Of a DNA stretch of 64,000 nucleotides, positions 34,245-43,721 are shown in pieces. Each line of letters begins with the position of its first letter. Position 1 is the stretch's first letter. The stretch spans positions 310,001 through 374,000 of the forward strand of contig NZ_JAHXYH010000004.1 in NCBI RefSeq assembly GCF_019970065.1, given 5' to 3'. Both the position numbers and the translations under genes were made by a program. The DNA is from Chryseobacterium sp. OSA05B. Its GTDB lineage: Bacteria > Bacteroidota > Bacteroidia > Flavobacteriales > Weeksellaceae. The notes under the pieces were generated by a model. That model ran no database searches and was not told the origin of the DNA. It was given only the letters and a program-made list of their open reading frames with translations.

Positions 34245-34766
34245 TTAAGCGTCTTTAACAGTTATTTCTTCAACTCCAGTTTCAATAAGTAACTGCTTTA
34301 CAGACTCTACGTCTTCAGTTACAAACTCCATAAGGAATTTATCATCAGTAGTTCTTGGATCTGGGTTCTGAGCCGGAGCTCCCGGATACATTTTGTTTCT
34401 AGCCAGGAAAGTTAGAGACATCATGTGAGCGGCACAGAATACCATTAATTCGAACATAGGTACCACGAATGCAGGCATGTTGTGTGCCCAGTCAAAAGCT
34501 GGTTTACCACCAATATTTTGAGGCCAGTCATGATTCATCACATACCACGTTACCGTAGCACCGATGGTCACTCCATAAAGAGCATAGAAGAATGCAGCAT
34601 CAGAAATTCTGGTTTTCTTTAAACCTAGAGCTTTGTCAAGTCCGTGAACCGGAAACGGAGTATACACTTCGTTGATCGCAATTCCTTTATCGTTGAATGC
34701 CTTAACGCCGTTCATTAAATCGTCGTCATCGGCATAAAGTCCGTATACAATTTTAGTGGTGCTCAT
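34245..34766 (-). CDS. actD: Alternative complex III subunit ActD (DUF3341)
   Basis: 173 residues from the start MSTTKIVYGLYADDDDLMNG; a longer frame to 34793 adds a Lys-rich piece lying inside actC and is less likely. DUF3341 features: VYTPFPVHGLDKALGLKKTRI, two membrane helices (about 56-78 and 90-115) and a C-terminal ferredoxin-like part DDKFLMEFVTEDVESVKQLL. A membrane subunit without known cofactors. Its start overlaps the end of actC by 14 bases. Confidence 0.9.
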   Translation of the reverse strand: MSTTKIVYGLYADDDDLMNGVKAFNDKGIAINEVYTPFPVHGLDKALGLKKTRISDAAFFYALYGVTIGATVTWYVMNHDWPQNIGGKPAFDWAHNMPAFVVPMFELMVFCAAHMMSLTFLARNKMYPGAPAQNPDPRTTDDKFLMEFVTEDVESVKQLLIETGVEEITVKDA

Positions 34767-36150
34767 CTCCTTCTTTTGCTTTATAAGTTTCACCTGAAAT
34801 TTTCAGAATCGATTTTAATTCAGCCTGTGCAATTACAGGGAACGTTCTTGCGTATAGTAAGAATAATACAGAGAAGAATCCGATTGTTCCTAAATATACA
34901 CCCACATCAATGATCGTTGGCTTAAACATAGTCCAAGATCCTGGTAAGTAATCTCTCGAAAGGTTGATAACGATGATGTCAAAACGCTCAAACCACATAC
35001 CGATGTTAATAATTAACGCGATAATAAATGTAGCGATAATGTTTGTTCTTACTCTCTTGAACCAGAATAATGCAGGAACAATCAAGTTACAAGTAATCAG
35101 CGCCCAGAATGCCCACCAGTAAGGTCCTACTGCAGCACCCGGAGAAAGGTATGTAAAGTCTTCAAATCTTGAACCCGAATACCATCCGATGAAATATTCA
35201 GTAGCATAAGCCACCGTTACCATACCACCGGTAAGAACGATTACGATGTTCATAATTTCAATATGATACATTGTGATGTATTCTTCTAAGTGACATACTT
35301 TTCTGGCAATCAACAATAGCGTCTGTACCATCGCGAATCCTGAGAAGATCGCACCGGCTACGAAGTAAGGAGGGTAGATTGTAGAGTGCCATCCTTTAAT
35401 AACCGACGTTGCGAAGTCAAATGATACCGTAGTGTGTACCGAGAATACAAGTGGAGTAGCTAAACCTGCAAGAACCAAAGAAAGTTCTTCGAATCTCTGC
35501 CAGTGTTTTGCTTTACCACCCCATCCAAATGCTAGGAATGTATAAATTTTCTTAGTCCAAGGCGTTTTAGCCCTATCTCTGATCATTGCAAAGTCAGGGA
35601 TTAGTCCCATGAACCAGAATACAGTTGATACTGAGAAATACGTTGAGATTGCAAATACGTCCCAAAGTAGAGGAGAGTTAAAGTTCCCCCAAAGAGAACC
35701 GAACTGGTTCGGTAATGGGAATACCCAGTATCCTACCCAAACTCTACCCATGTGGATTACAGGGAAGATCGCTGCCTGTACAACCGCAAAGATTGTCATC
35801 GCCTCTGCAGATCTGTTTACAGACATTCTCCAACGCTGTCTAAATAATAATAATACTGCGGAGATAAGTGTTCCGGCGTGACCGATACCTACCCACCATA
35901 CGAAGTTGGTAATATCCCAACCCCAGTTAATAGTTCTGTTAAGCCCCCATGCTCCAATACCTGTCCCGATAGTGTAGGCGATACAGCCGAATCCGTATAG
36001 AAATAGAACTAAGGCTGCGTATAGTGAGATCCACCATAATTTACCTGCTCTTTCTTCGATAGGTCGTGCGATATCTTCCGTAATATCGTGATAAGTTTTG
36101 TGACCAATAATTAGAGGTTCCCTTATCGGAGCTTCGTAATGTCCTGACAT
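34753..36150 (-). CDS. actC: Alternative complex III subunit ActC (NrfD/PsrC-like quinol-binding)
   Basis: 465 residues, about ten membrane helices. Typical features: EAPIREPLIIGHKTYHDITE at the N-terminus, WGINITN-like WGWDITNFVWWVGIGHAGTL, WRMSVNRSAEAMTIFAVVQA, HWQRFEELSLVLAGLATPLV, HTTVSFDFATSVIKGWHSTI and FERFDIIVINLSRDYLPGSW. NrfD-family proteins bind quinol and face the Fe-S partner ActB. Sits between actB and actD with overlap to actD. Confidence 0.95.
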   Translation of the reverse strand: MSGHYEAPIREPLIIGHKTYHDITEDIARPIEERAGKLWWISLYAALVLFLYGFGCIAYTIGTGIGAWGLNRTINWGWDITNFVWWVGIGHAGTLISAVLLLFRQRWRMSVNRSAEAMTIFAVVQAAIFPVIHMGRVWVGYWVFPLPNQFGSLWGNFNSPLLWDVFAISTYFSVSTVFWFMGLIPDFAMIRDRAKTPWTKKIYTFLAFGWGGKAKHWQRFEELSLVLAGLATPLVFSVHTTVSFDFATSVIKGWHSTIYPPYFVAGAIFSGFAMVQTLLLIARKVCHLEEYITMYHIEIMNIVIVLTGGMVTVAYATEYFIGWYSGSRFEDFTYLSPGAAVGPYWWAFWALITCNLIVPALFWFKRVRTNIIATFIIALIINIGMWFERFDIIVINLSRDYLPGSWTMFKPTIIDVGVYLGTIGFFSVLFLLYARTFPVIAQAELKSILKISGETYKAKEGDEHH

Positions 36151-36175
36151 TTTTTACCTATTTATTATTTAAACT

Positions 36176-39100
36176 TTATTTTTCTACTCTGTTTCTTACT
36201 TTAGTGTGATAGAACACGTTTGGTTTTGTGCCAATCTCTTCAAGTAAATAATATCTTCTGTTGCTAGAATATAATTCTCTCACTTCAGATTCTTTGTCAT
36301 TCATGTCTCCGAACGTCATTGCTCCGGTAGAACAAGCAGCAGCACATGCACAAGAATTCTTGAATTCAGTATCTGTTACTTTTCTGTTGTCTCTCTTAGC
36401 TGCTAAAATAGTAGCCTGAGTTTCCTGGATACACATTGAACATTTCTCCATAACCCCTCTGGTTCTTACTACTACGTCAGGGTTTAGTACCATTCTTCCA
36501 AGATCGTTGTTCATGTTGAAATCGAACTTGTCGTTTAGGTTATAAGTGAACCAGTTGAAACGTCTTACTTTGTACGGACAGTTGTTTGCACAATATCTGG
36601 TACCGATACATCTGTTGTAAGCCATATGGTTCTGACCTTGCTTACCGTGTGAAGTAGCCGCTACCGGACATACAGTTTCACAAGGAGCGTGGTTACAGTG
36701 CTGACACATAACCGGCTGGAAGATCACATCAGGATTGTCTGCAGGGTGGTTTAATGCCCCTCCGTCTCCGAATGCGGTACCGTACAATTCAGGTACTGCC
36801 ATTCCTTCTTTCAATCCTTCGTATACTTCTACTTTCTGTCTTGAAGAATAGTAACGGTCAATTCTTAACCAATACATATCTCTTGACATTCTGATCTCTT
36901 CTTTACCTACTACAGGAACGTTGTTTTCTGCCTGACAAGCAATGATACATGCTCCACAACCAGTACAAGAGTTCAAGTCGATTGATAAGTTGAAGTGAGG
37001 TCCGTCCGTATCATCGAAAGCATCCCAAAGGTCAATCTTTCTTGCCGGAAGGGCTCCACTGATCGTGTGATATTCCAAAGGCTTATTCCATCCTTTATGT
37101 TCGTCATCGAAAGCTACGTTGATGAATTCAGCTAAAGGAACTTCCTTAGCGATTTCATAACGTCCCATTAATGTATTCTGAAGCTGGATACCTGCGAATT
37201 GGTGATCTTCCCCTGTTTTTTCGATCTTAACTCCTGAAACAGTCAGGTTAGTACCGTCAAATAATGGATAAGCGTTCACACCGGTATCTGCAGTTGTTCC
37301 GGAATCTTTTTTACCGTATCCAAGCGCAAGACCTACTGATCCTTCTGCCTGTCCCGGTTGAATAAATACAGGAACGTCTTTTATTGTTACTCCGTTTACA
37401 GTAAGGTTTACAATAGAACCATCCAGCTGCATTCTTGCATTAAGATCGTTGTCAATTGCAAATTTTTCTGCGTCTTTTGGAGAAATAGTCAGATAATTAT
37501 CCCAAGACATTCTTGTGATAGGATCCGGTAGTTCCTGAAGCCAAGGGTTGTTGGCCTGAGTACCGTCACCCATTGAAGGTTTGGTGTATAATACTAATTC
37601 TAATTCAGAAGCTTTGAAGTTTCCTAATTCAGCAATAGCCTGAGCAGCATTTCCTCCTGAATAAGATAATGCCGTTGCATTATTGGAAGTAGTGATACCG
37701 TTATATAAAGCTTTGTTGAATGAAGTAGCGCCTAAGATAGATGCTGCGCTTCCTTTCAGATAGTCATAGTAATTGTTTGCTGCGCTGTTTTTACCGTTTT
37801 TCCAAACCAATAGAGATTCTTCAATCTGTCTTGATTTGTAGATCTTCTGGATCGTAGGCTGCATTAATGAATATACGCCGGTCTGAGGTTCGATATCACC
37901 CCAAGACTCCAGCCAGTTAGCTACCGGGATTACAGCTTTCGCTGCTTTGTACATTTCATTTTTCTTATCTGCTACGGCTACTACACAAGCAACTTTAGCT
38001 AAAGATTTTTTGAAATCTTCTCCTTTCGGGTGAGAGTAGATTGGGTCTACGTTGTTTGCGATCAATACGCCAACCTGACCTGCATTTACCCATCCTAAGA
38101 ATTCCTGGTATCTTGCTTTATCAAATTCTTTCAGGAAGTTGGCTTTACCTGTGAAAGCTACTGAACCTAATTTTTGGTTGATTAAGTGTGCTAAAACCTG
38201 TGCTCCCTTAGAACCGTCTGCTAAAACAACAGCCTTGCTGCCTTTCGCTTTAAGTTCAGTTGCAATTTCAGTTGCGGTCTTATCTGAAGTACCACCCCCT
38301 ACGATTGCATTGTAAACTTCAACTAAAGTCTTGTTTACAGCACTTGGCTTTAATCTGTATCTTGAGTCAGCGTTAGCACCGGTCAATGACATGTTTGATT
38401 CCACCTGAATGTGTCTCAACATGTTTGGACCTGGCTTTCTTGCTGCTGCGAAAGATGTTTCTAAACTTGCTCCGTTGTAATCTCCTAAGAAATCAGCCTG
38501 GAAAGAAACTACCAATTCTGAACCTTTAAGGTCATATACCGGTAATGCTCTCTGTCCGAATACTTCCTGAGCTGCATCTAAAGCTGCAGAGTGAGGATAC
38601 GCATCGTAAGTTACCAGTTCCGCAGTTGGATATTTAGCTTTAAATTCAGCAAATAGCTTTTTGAAAGTAGGAGAAGGGAAAGAGTGTGACAAAAGCACGA
38701 TCTTTTTACCTGCTGCACTTGCATCTGCCAGACCTTTAAGGATAAAACTGTCTACTTTATCGAAAGTTTCGTCTTTACCGTCCAGTTTAGGTTGCTTTAC
38801 TTTATCGTTATCATAAAGAGAAAGTACACTTGCCTGAGCTCTTGCATTAGTTGTTCCTAAATCACCTGCTGCCGGGTTTGGATCTATTTTGATAGGTCTT
38901 CCTTCACGGGTCTTTACTAAAACACTGGCGAAGTCGAATCCGTCAAAATATGTTGAAGCGTAATAATTCGGAACCCCTGGAATGATGTCATGTGGCTTTA
39001 CCACATAAGGAATCGTTTTGATTACCGGTGCTTCACAGGCAGCCAATGTTACGGCTGCTGTAGAGAATCCTAATATTTTTAAGAAATCTCTTCTTGAAGT

Positions 39101-39241
39101 ACTGGATCCGTTCTGTTCAGCATCTCCAAGGAAATCTTCTACCGGAATTTCTTCCTGAAACTCTTTCTGAGCCAGCTTATTGTTCAAAGCCGGGTCTTTA
39201 AGTTCATGAATACTTCTAAATTGTATTTTGTTTGAAGCCAT
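36176..39241 (-). CDS. actB: Alternative complex III subunit ActB (Fe-S / molybdopterin-like fusion)
   Basis: 1021 residues. A twin-arginine-like signal, SRRDFLKILGFSTAAVTLAAC, begins at 49, internal to a 45-residue cytoplasmic lead, the variant typical of this family. Residues of about 75-720 form a molybdopterin-oxidoreductase-like domain that in ActB lacks the cofactor. The C-terminal third is a four-cluster ferredoxin-like domain: CTGCGACIIAC near 757-768, CQHCNHAPCETVCP near 843, CIGTRYCANNCPYK near 880, CSMC near 934, and CACAAAC near 965. It relays electrons from quinol to the haem subunits on the periplasmic side. Confidence 0.95.
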   Translation of the reverse strand: MASNKIQFRSIHELKDPALNNKLAQKEFQEEIPVEDFLGDAEQNGSSTSRRDFLKILGFSTAAVTLAACEAPVIKTIPYVVKPHDIIPGVPNYYASTYFDGFDFASVLVKTREGRPIKIDPNPAAGDLGTTNARAQASVLSLYDNDKVKQPKLDGKDETFDKVDSFILKGLADASAAGKKIVLLSHSFPSPTFKKLFAEFKAKYPTAELVTYDAYPHSAALDAAQEVFGQRALPVYDLKGSELVVSFQADFLGDYNGASLETSFAAARKPGPNMLRHIQVESNMSLTGANADSRYRLKPSAVNKTLVEVYNAIVGGGTSDKTATEIATELKAKGSKAVVLADGSKGAQVLAHLINQKLGSVAFTGKANFLKEFDKARYQEFLGWVNAGQVGVLIANNVDPIYSHPKGEDFKKSLAKVACVVAVADKKNEMYKAAKAVIPVANWLESWGDIEPQTGVYSLMQPTIQKIYKSRQIEESLLVWKNGKNSAANNYYDYLKGSAASILGATSFNKALYNGITTSNNATALSYSGGNAAQAIAELGNFKASELELVLYTKPSMGDGTQANNPWLQELPDPITRMSWDNYLTISPKDAEKFAIDNDLNARMQLDGSIVNLTVNGVTIKDVPVFIQPGQAEGSVGLALGYGKKDSGTTADTGVNAYPLFDGTNLTVSGVKIEKTGEDHQFAGIQLQNTLMGRYEIAKEVPLAEFINVAFDDEHKGWNKPLEYHTISGALPARKIDLWDAFDDTDGPHFNLSIDLNSCTGCGACIIACQAENNVPVVGKEEIRMSRDMYWLRIDRYYSSRQKVEVYEGLKEGMAVPELYGTAFGDGGALNHPADNPDVIFQPVMCQHCNHAPCETVCPVAATSHGKQGQNHMAYNRCIGTRYCANNCPYKVRRFNWFTYNLNDKFDFNMNNDLGRMVLNPDVVVRTRGVMEKCSMCIQETQATILAAKRDNRKVTDTEFKNSCACAAACSTGAMTFGDMNDKESEVRELYSSNRRYYLLEEIGTKPNVFYHTKVRNRVEK

Positions 39242-39264
39242 TTATACTTCTAATTTTTTAGTTA

Positions 39265-40626
39265 TTAATAATGACATTTACCACACTCAAGACCTCCAAT
39301 TGCATCTACAGTGATCTTACCGCCATCCTGAGGATATTGTTTTTTCAACTTGTCATGTAGATTCTTGAAGTATTCTTTATTATAACCGTTGTTCATATCA
39401 ACCTCAGTAGTTCTGTGACATTCGATACACCATCCCATGGTGAAGTCGTTAGCCATTTGAACAACATTCATTGTATCAATTTTTCCGTGACAAGCTTTAC
39501 ATACAACATCAATTTTGTTGTTTGGATTCTTTTTGTTGAAAGAATTAATGATCGCTTGTTCACCCGCTACTACGTGCTGAGAGTGGTTGAAGTACACGAA
39601 GTCTGGCATGTTGTGGATTCTGGTCCATTCAACCGGCTGTGTTTTTCCAGTGTACTGCTGTTTGGCAGGATCCCAGCCTGTAGCGGCATAGATCTTCTGG
39701 ATTTCACCGTCGTAGAATGCTTTATCTTTTCCTGGCTCCATGTAATGGTCTGCGTTGTACTCAGAAATAGTTCTGTGACAGTTCATACAAACGTTCATCG
39801 ATGGAATCTCAGATACTTTACCGTATTTGGCACTTGAGTGACATAACTGACAGTCGATTTTTTGTTCTCCCGCGTGAATTTTGTGAGAGAAGTAGATAGG
39901 CTGTTCAGGTTTATACCCTTTGTAAACACCGATCCACATGATCCAGTTCCAAACTCCGTAAGCGGCCAGAAGGGCAAGGATACCCAATGCTGCTTTACCT
40001 ACGTAGTGGTACTTCTCATAAATTTCGCTGAAAGATTTAACTCTTGTTTCGTTAAGTCCTGCTAAGTCTTCGGATTGACCCAATTTAACCAATTGTCTCA
40101 GTTTAATTAAGATCCAAACCAATAGTGCTGCAATGGCCAGAAGTGAAATAATAACTACGCTTGTTGTAGTATTATTTGCCGGAGCTGCTGCCGCACCGTC
40201 TGCTGTAGCTGTTCCCGCTGCCGGTTTCTTCTCTTCCGGAGCTGGCGGATTAGTTGTGTACGCTAAAATGTCATCAATGTCCTTATCCGTAAGATTAGGA
40301 AACTGCAACATTTCAGTCTTATTAAATTTTTCGAAAATCTCATTGGCGTATTTATCCCCAGAAGCTCTCAGAGCTTTATTGTCTTTGATCCACTTGTGAA
40401 GCCAATCTTTGTCTACACCACCCTCTGTCTTTACACGTTCTACAACACCCTTAAGAGGTGGTCCTATTACCTGTTTGTCCAGCGCGTGACATGCAGTACA
40501 ATTTGCTTTGAAAAGTTTCTCTCCGTTTTTAGGATCGCCGTCTTGCCCGTAAATTGAAGCACTTGTCGATAGCAATAAGCCTATTGCGATCAACGTTTGT
40601 TTATAATGCTTTCTCCAACTAATCAT
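39265..40626 (-). CDS. actA: Alternative complex III subunit ActA (multihaem cytochrome c)
   Basis: 453 residues with six CxxCH haem sites: CTACH 43-47, CQLCH 259-263, CMNCH 280-284, CKACH 376-380, CIECH 400-404 and CGKCH 448-452. The first lies in an N-terminal mono-haem cytochrome c domain, and the other five form the penta-haem ActA core. A signal segment lies at 10-27, and two further helices at about 156-173 and 211-234 bracket an Ala/Pro-rich linker. The N-terminal extra cytochrome fused to ActA is the Bacteroidota arrangement. First gene of the operon, with a promoter box at 40671-40678. Confidence 0.94.
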   Translation of the reverse strand: MISWRKHYKQTLIAIGLLLSTSASIYGQDGDPKNGEKLFKANCTACHALDKQVIGPPLKGVVERVKTEGGVDKDWLHKWIKDNKALRASGDKYANEIFEKFNKTEMLQFPNLTDKDIDDILAYTTNPPAPEEKKPAAGTATADGAAAAPANNTTTSVVIISLLAIAALLVWILIKLRQLVKLGQSEDLAGLNETRVKSFSEIYEKYHYVGKAALGILALLAAYGVWNWIMWIGVYKGYKPEQPIYFSHKIHAGEQKIDCQLCHSSAKYGKVSEIPSMNVCMNCHRTISEYNADHYMEPGKDKAFYDGEIQKIYAATGWDPAKQQYTGKTQPVEWTRIHNMPDFVYFNHSQHVVAGEQAIINSFNKKNPNNKIDVVCKACHGKIDTMNVVQMANDFTMGWCIECHRTTEVDMNNGYNKEYFKNLHDKLKKQYPQDGGKITVDAIGGLECGKCHY

Positions 40627-40670
40627 TTAAATTATCTTATGTTAGTAAAATATTGAACCAATCAATTCCG

Positions 40671-40678
40671 CAAAAATA
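40671..40678 (-). promoter_or_regulatory. Promoter -7 box of the act operon
   Basis: Minus-strand TATTTTTG, exact TAnnTTTG, 44 bases before the actA ATG. Confidence 0.5.
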
Positions 40679-40761
40679 ATATTTTTAACAGGAATTTAAC
40701 GGTATATGGAAAAGGGAAAATATCATTTACGTTTAATTTGTATTGATTCTAAATAGTGTTG

Positions 40762-40793
40762 TTTGGTATAATTTTTTAATTTTAATAGATTTG
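40762..40793 (+). promoter_or_regulatory. Promoter of the SPOR-domain gene
   Basis: TTTG (40762-40765), 20-base spacer, TAGATTTG (40786-40793), 15 bases before the ATG. A complete consensus promoter, divergent from the act promoter. Confidence 0.78.
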
Positions 40794-40808
40794 CAGAAAC
40801 AAGTTTAA

Positions 40809-41366
40809 ATGAGAAATTTAATCAAAATATTTTCAATAATATCTTTATTTGGGTTTTATAGTCTTGAAGCCCAACAGGTTGTTCAAAAAGATACGCTGTC
40901 CGGGACAGAGCTAATTATGACTATGGATTCCAAAGTAAGTGCTGCTTTGGGAGGAATTGAAGATAAATGTTCAAGAACTACAGGAGGTCCTTCAGGTTCT
41001 TCCGTAAGAGAAAATAATACAGATAATGGAATAGTCAACACGACAAAACCGCCAAAAATCTATATTCCGAGCAGAGAATTGAGCAATGCTGAGATTTGTA
41101 GAAAAAATCCTAGGATTTTAGGATTCAAAATTCAGATCACTACGGTTAAAAGTAATGAGGAGGCCAACGAGGTGAAATCTTATTTCAGAAAAAGATTCCC
41201 GAACCTGAAAGTGGAGACGGATGCTTCTTTGAGACCTAACTATAAAATTTTAGCAGGAAGTTATTTCACAAAACAAAGTGCGTCATCTGATCTGTCTAAA
41301 ATTAGAGAATACTTTAAATCGGCGATCGCAGTACAATACAGAATTTTCTGTTCAGAAGCGAGATAA
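40809..41366 (+). CDS. Secreted SPOR-domain protein
   Basis: 185 residues. The signal peptide ends about 21 (LEA/QQV). A flexible, Ser/Thr/Asn-rich middle precedes a SPOR domain of about 75 residues at the C-terminus: GFKIQITTVKSNEEANEVKS, then FPNLKVETDASLRPNYKILA and GSYFTKQSASSDLSKIREYF. SPOR domains bind denuded peptidoglycan at septa. Cys residues at about 59, 98 and near the C-terminus may form a disulfide. Likely periplasmic, associated with the cell wall. Monocistronic with strong promoter and terminator. Confidence 0.85.
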   Translation: MRNLIKIFSIISLFGFYSLEAQQVVQKDTLSGTELIMTMDSKVSAALGGIEDKCSRTTGGPSGSSVRENNTDNGIVNTTKPPKIYIPSRELSNAEICRKNPRILGFKIQITTVKSNEEANEVKSYFRKRFPNLKVETDASLRPNYKILAGSYFTKQSASSDLSKIREYFKSAIAVQYRIFCSEAR

Positions 41367-41387
41367 GCCTTCAGGAAATATAAAAAG

Positions 41388-41417
41388 CAAAGCCGGGAAT
41401 TTTCCCGGCTTTTTTAT
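41388..41417. terminator. Bidirectional terminator between SPOR gene and 41414 gene
   Basis: AAGCCGGGAA (41390-41399) with TTCCCGGCTT (41402-41411), two-base central loop region, then T run. It overlaps the stop codon of the convergent membrane-protein gene. Confidence 0.88.
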
Positions 41418-42691
41418 TGGTAGTAGGTTTCTAAAAACTGGAAAAAGTCTGACATTCTGTACAGGTTATTAGCCAGCAGAAAAACAAACAGGATAACCAG
41501 GGTTATCATCAAAAATGAGAAGGTTTTGGGTTGTGTTTTGTAGGCATAAAACAGCCATCCTAAAAGCAATGGGTAGACAAAAACAAAGTGTCCTCCGTAG
41601 ATATAAGACGTATGAAGGCCAAATCGCATAATGCAGTGAATGACAATGTCGACGATGAATGAAATGGCCACAATCTGCACCAGTTTGTTTTTGGAATTTT
41701 TAATATAACTCCACAAAATCAATGCTAATAAAACTGTGATAAAAGCATAACAAACCGGAGATGAATAGGGTTCCATTAAAAGACCTTTAAAGTCAAAACC
41801 TTTCATATTATGTTTGTCCGTTGTCATGAAGCTTGGAAACAGAATACTGCCTCCAAAAAAGTAAGAAAGCATCATGTCCCAATCCGGAATGGATTCTACA
41901 TTGGAGAATTTTTCATACTGCTGATTGGTTTTTGAGAAGATGTTTTCATACTTAAAATCAATCCTCAGCAGATAAAGAAATACAAAACAGGAAGTGGTAA
42001 GAATTACGCGGAATGCCGCATTTCCAAATTTTTTCCAGCTTCTGAAAAGCCCCTTCTCAAATAATACAGGAATAAAAACCTTGAAAAGATTAGTAATGGT
42101 AAGACCACCAATGGTAATTCCGGCAAGCGTAAGTGCAGATCCGGGTATTTTTTCATCTTTTCTGAGCTGTACCGCTGCATAATAATTATAAATACTTAGC
42201 AACAGTAGGGTATAAGTGAAATTCTCAGGCGTAAAAGAAAGGATGATACTGGTGGAAAACAAACCGAAGAACAAAATGATGAGCAGGCTCATCCTTAGAG
42301 GAAGTCGGATAATATTCTTAAGGTATTTAAAAACCTGCACCATGCAAAGGCTTATGGCGGTGTTGCTTAGCCAGGCAAGGGTAAGTCTGAAGGTCGCATC
42401 CATTTTGCCACCCGAAATAAGTAATGAGAACTCTCTGACCCAGTTGAAAAAGTAATACGCCAGAGGATGTCTTTCAAAACTCCCACCGGTCATTACAATG
42501 GCTTTATTGTCAAAACTGAAATAGGCATCCCAGGGAATTCTACTGTCAAAAATGATACGATAATGAAGCGCGATATAAGTACCCAGCGTTCCGTAGCAGA
42601 TGAGGAAGAAGATAAATACTGCCAATTCCGTGTAAGAAGAGGGAAAGACCTGTTTTAATAGGTAGATGAGTTTTGTTTTAATAAAAGACAC
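41414..42691 (-). CDS. Polytopic membrane protein, GT-C glycosyltransferase-like (DUF6080-like)
   Basis: 425 residues, starting with GTG; no ATG occurs near the N-terminus, and a -7 box 16 bases upstream supports GTG. About ten membrane helices. An N-terminal extracytoplasmic loop after TM1 has HYRIIFDSRIPWDAYFSFDN, with acidic residues in the position where GT-C transferases keep catalytic Asp, followed by FERHPLAYYFFNWVR. This recalls DUF6080 and related lipid-linked sugar transferases; activity is inference. Flanked by terminators on both sides, so monocistronic. Confidence 0.7.
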   Translation of the reverse strand: MSFIKTKLIYLLKQVFPSSYTELAVFIFFLICYGTLGTYIALHYRIIFDSRIPWDAYFSFDNKAIVMTGGSFERHPLAYYFFNWVREFSLLISGGKMDATFRLTLAWLSNTAISLCMVQVFKYLKNIIRLPLRMSLLIILFFGLFSTSIILSFTPENFTYTLLLLSIYNYYAAVQLRKDEKIPGSALTLAGITIGGLTITNLFKVFIPVLFEKGLFRSWKKFGNAAFRVILTTSCFVFLYLLRIDFKYENIFSKTNQQYEKFSNVESIPDWDMMLSYFFGGSILFPSFMTTDKHNMKGFDFKGLLMEPYSSPVCYAFITVLLALILWSYIKNSKNKLVQIVAISFIVDIVIHCIMRFGLHTSYIYGGHFVFVYPLLLGWLFYAYKTQPKTFSFLMITLVILFVFLLANNLYRMSDFFQFLETYYQ

Positions 42692-42706
42692 GTGTCAGTT
42701 TTTTTG

Positions 42707-42714
42707 CAAAAATA
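42707..42714 (-). promoter_or_regulatory. Promoter -7 box of the 41414-42691 gene
   Basis: Minus-strand TATTTTTG, exact TAnnTTTG, 15 bases before the GTG start and just past the upstream gene's terminator. It helps decide the GTG start. Confidence 0.55.
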
Positions 42715-42716
42715 AA

Positions 42717-42749
42717 ATAAAAAAACTCACCATTTGAGGTGAGTTTTAA
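42717..42749 (-). terminator. Terminator of the 42767 T9SS cargo gene
   Basis: AAAACTCACC (42722-42731) with GGTGAGTTTT (42738-42747), T-run on the minus strand. The stem is the same as that of the second T9SS gene's terminator at 43928-43957. Confidence 0.85.
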
Positions 42750-42766
42750 AGTTTATGATGATGTGA

Positions 42767-43609
42767 TTATTGCTTGATAACTTTTCTTGTGGAAGTACTT
42801 CCATCGGCAAAACTAATTTTAACTAAATAAGTTCCTTTTGGAAGTGAAGATATATCAGCTTTTTCAGTATCGTTTTGAAGTAAAGATTTACCTGTCATAT
42901 CAAAAACGGTAGTAGATTTAATCTTTTGGTCAGTTTTGATATTGATTTCTCCTTTTGTAGGGTTAGGGTAAAGTGCTACCGACTCTTTAGACTTAGAAGA
43001 TGTTTCCTGAGTGCCTAAAGTAGCACTTCCTAGAACCTGGATGTCATCTATAGAAATAGCATCTGCATCATTAGCGATATACTGAAATCTGATTTTAACG
43101 TTAGCTTGTCCAGCATAAGCGGTTAGAGCTTTTTGTACTGATACTGTGTTGTAAAGGTCTGTTGCTGGATTGCCGTCGTTGTCATCAGTAAATCCTGCTT
43201 CTGTGTCTTCATCCCAAAGAGTAGTCCAGGCTGTACCACCATCTGTTGAAATTTGAGCCACAAGATTTCCAAGATTTTGGCCGATCATATAATTCCAGCC
43301 TACCTTTACCTTGAATTTTAAAACGGGTGTTGTTGTACCTGTAAGTGAAAATGCAGGACTGATCAATGCAGCATTGTTATTTTGGTTGATATAATCTACA
43401 CCAGCGGATTTAGTACCTGAAATAAGGAATCCGGATATACTTGTAGGAAATGCGCTTGTCAGCTGCCAAGGTCTGGCTGCTACTGTTTGAGTTCTTGTCC
43501 ATCCTGTGGAAGGAAATGTAGCACCTTCGAAATCCTCAGAGAGTATAATCTGAGCGTTTGTTGCTGTTATTCCAAGCAATACACATAGAGAAAAGAGAGT
43601 TTTCTTCAT
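42767..43609 (-). CDS. T9SS-secreted protein with choice-of-anchor J-like domain
   Basis: 280 residues from the start MKKTLFSLCVLLGI; a longer frame to 43666 adds 19 residues before a normal signal peptide and is not favoured. The signal ends near 20 (TNA/QII). Residues 22-190 form a jelly-roll-like choice-of-anchor J domain: LSEDFEGATFPSTGWTRTQ, LISPAFSLTGTTTPVLKFKV, ISTDGGTAWTTLW, ISIDDIQVLG. The C-terminal 70 residues are a type A T9SS sorting domain: YPNPTKGEINI, VFDMTGKSLL, LPKGTYLVKI, STRKVIKQ. It would be exported across the outer membrane and attached or released. Confidence 0.9.
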   Translation of the reverse strand: MKKTLFSLCVLLGITATNAQIILSEDFEGATFPSTGWTRTQTVAARPWQLTSAFPTSISGFLISGTKSAGVDYINQNNNAALISPAFSLTGTTTPVLKFKVKVGWNYMIGQNLGNLVAQISTDGGTAWTTLWDEDTEAGFTDDNDGNPATDLYNTVSVQKALTAYAGQANVKIRFQYIANDADAISIDDIQVLGSATLGTQETSSKSKESVALYPNPTKGEINIKTDQKIKSTTVFDMTGKSLLQNDTEKADISSLPKGTYLVKISFADGSTSTRKVIKQ

Positions 43610-43721
43610 AATATTATTTTTTTCTAAAATTAGTGAAAAAATAATAATCAGGTATAAAAAATTCAATAAAATTCGACAAATGTTGTAATTTATCCGTTAA
43701 TAATTGTGTGTAAATGTAGAA

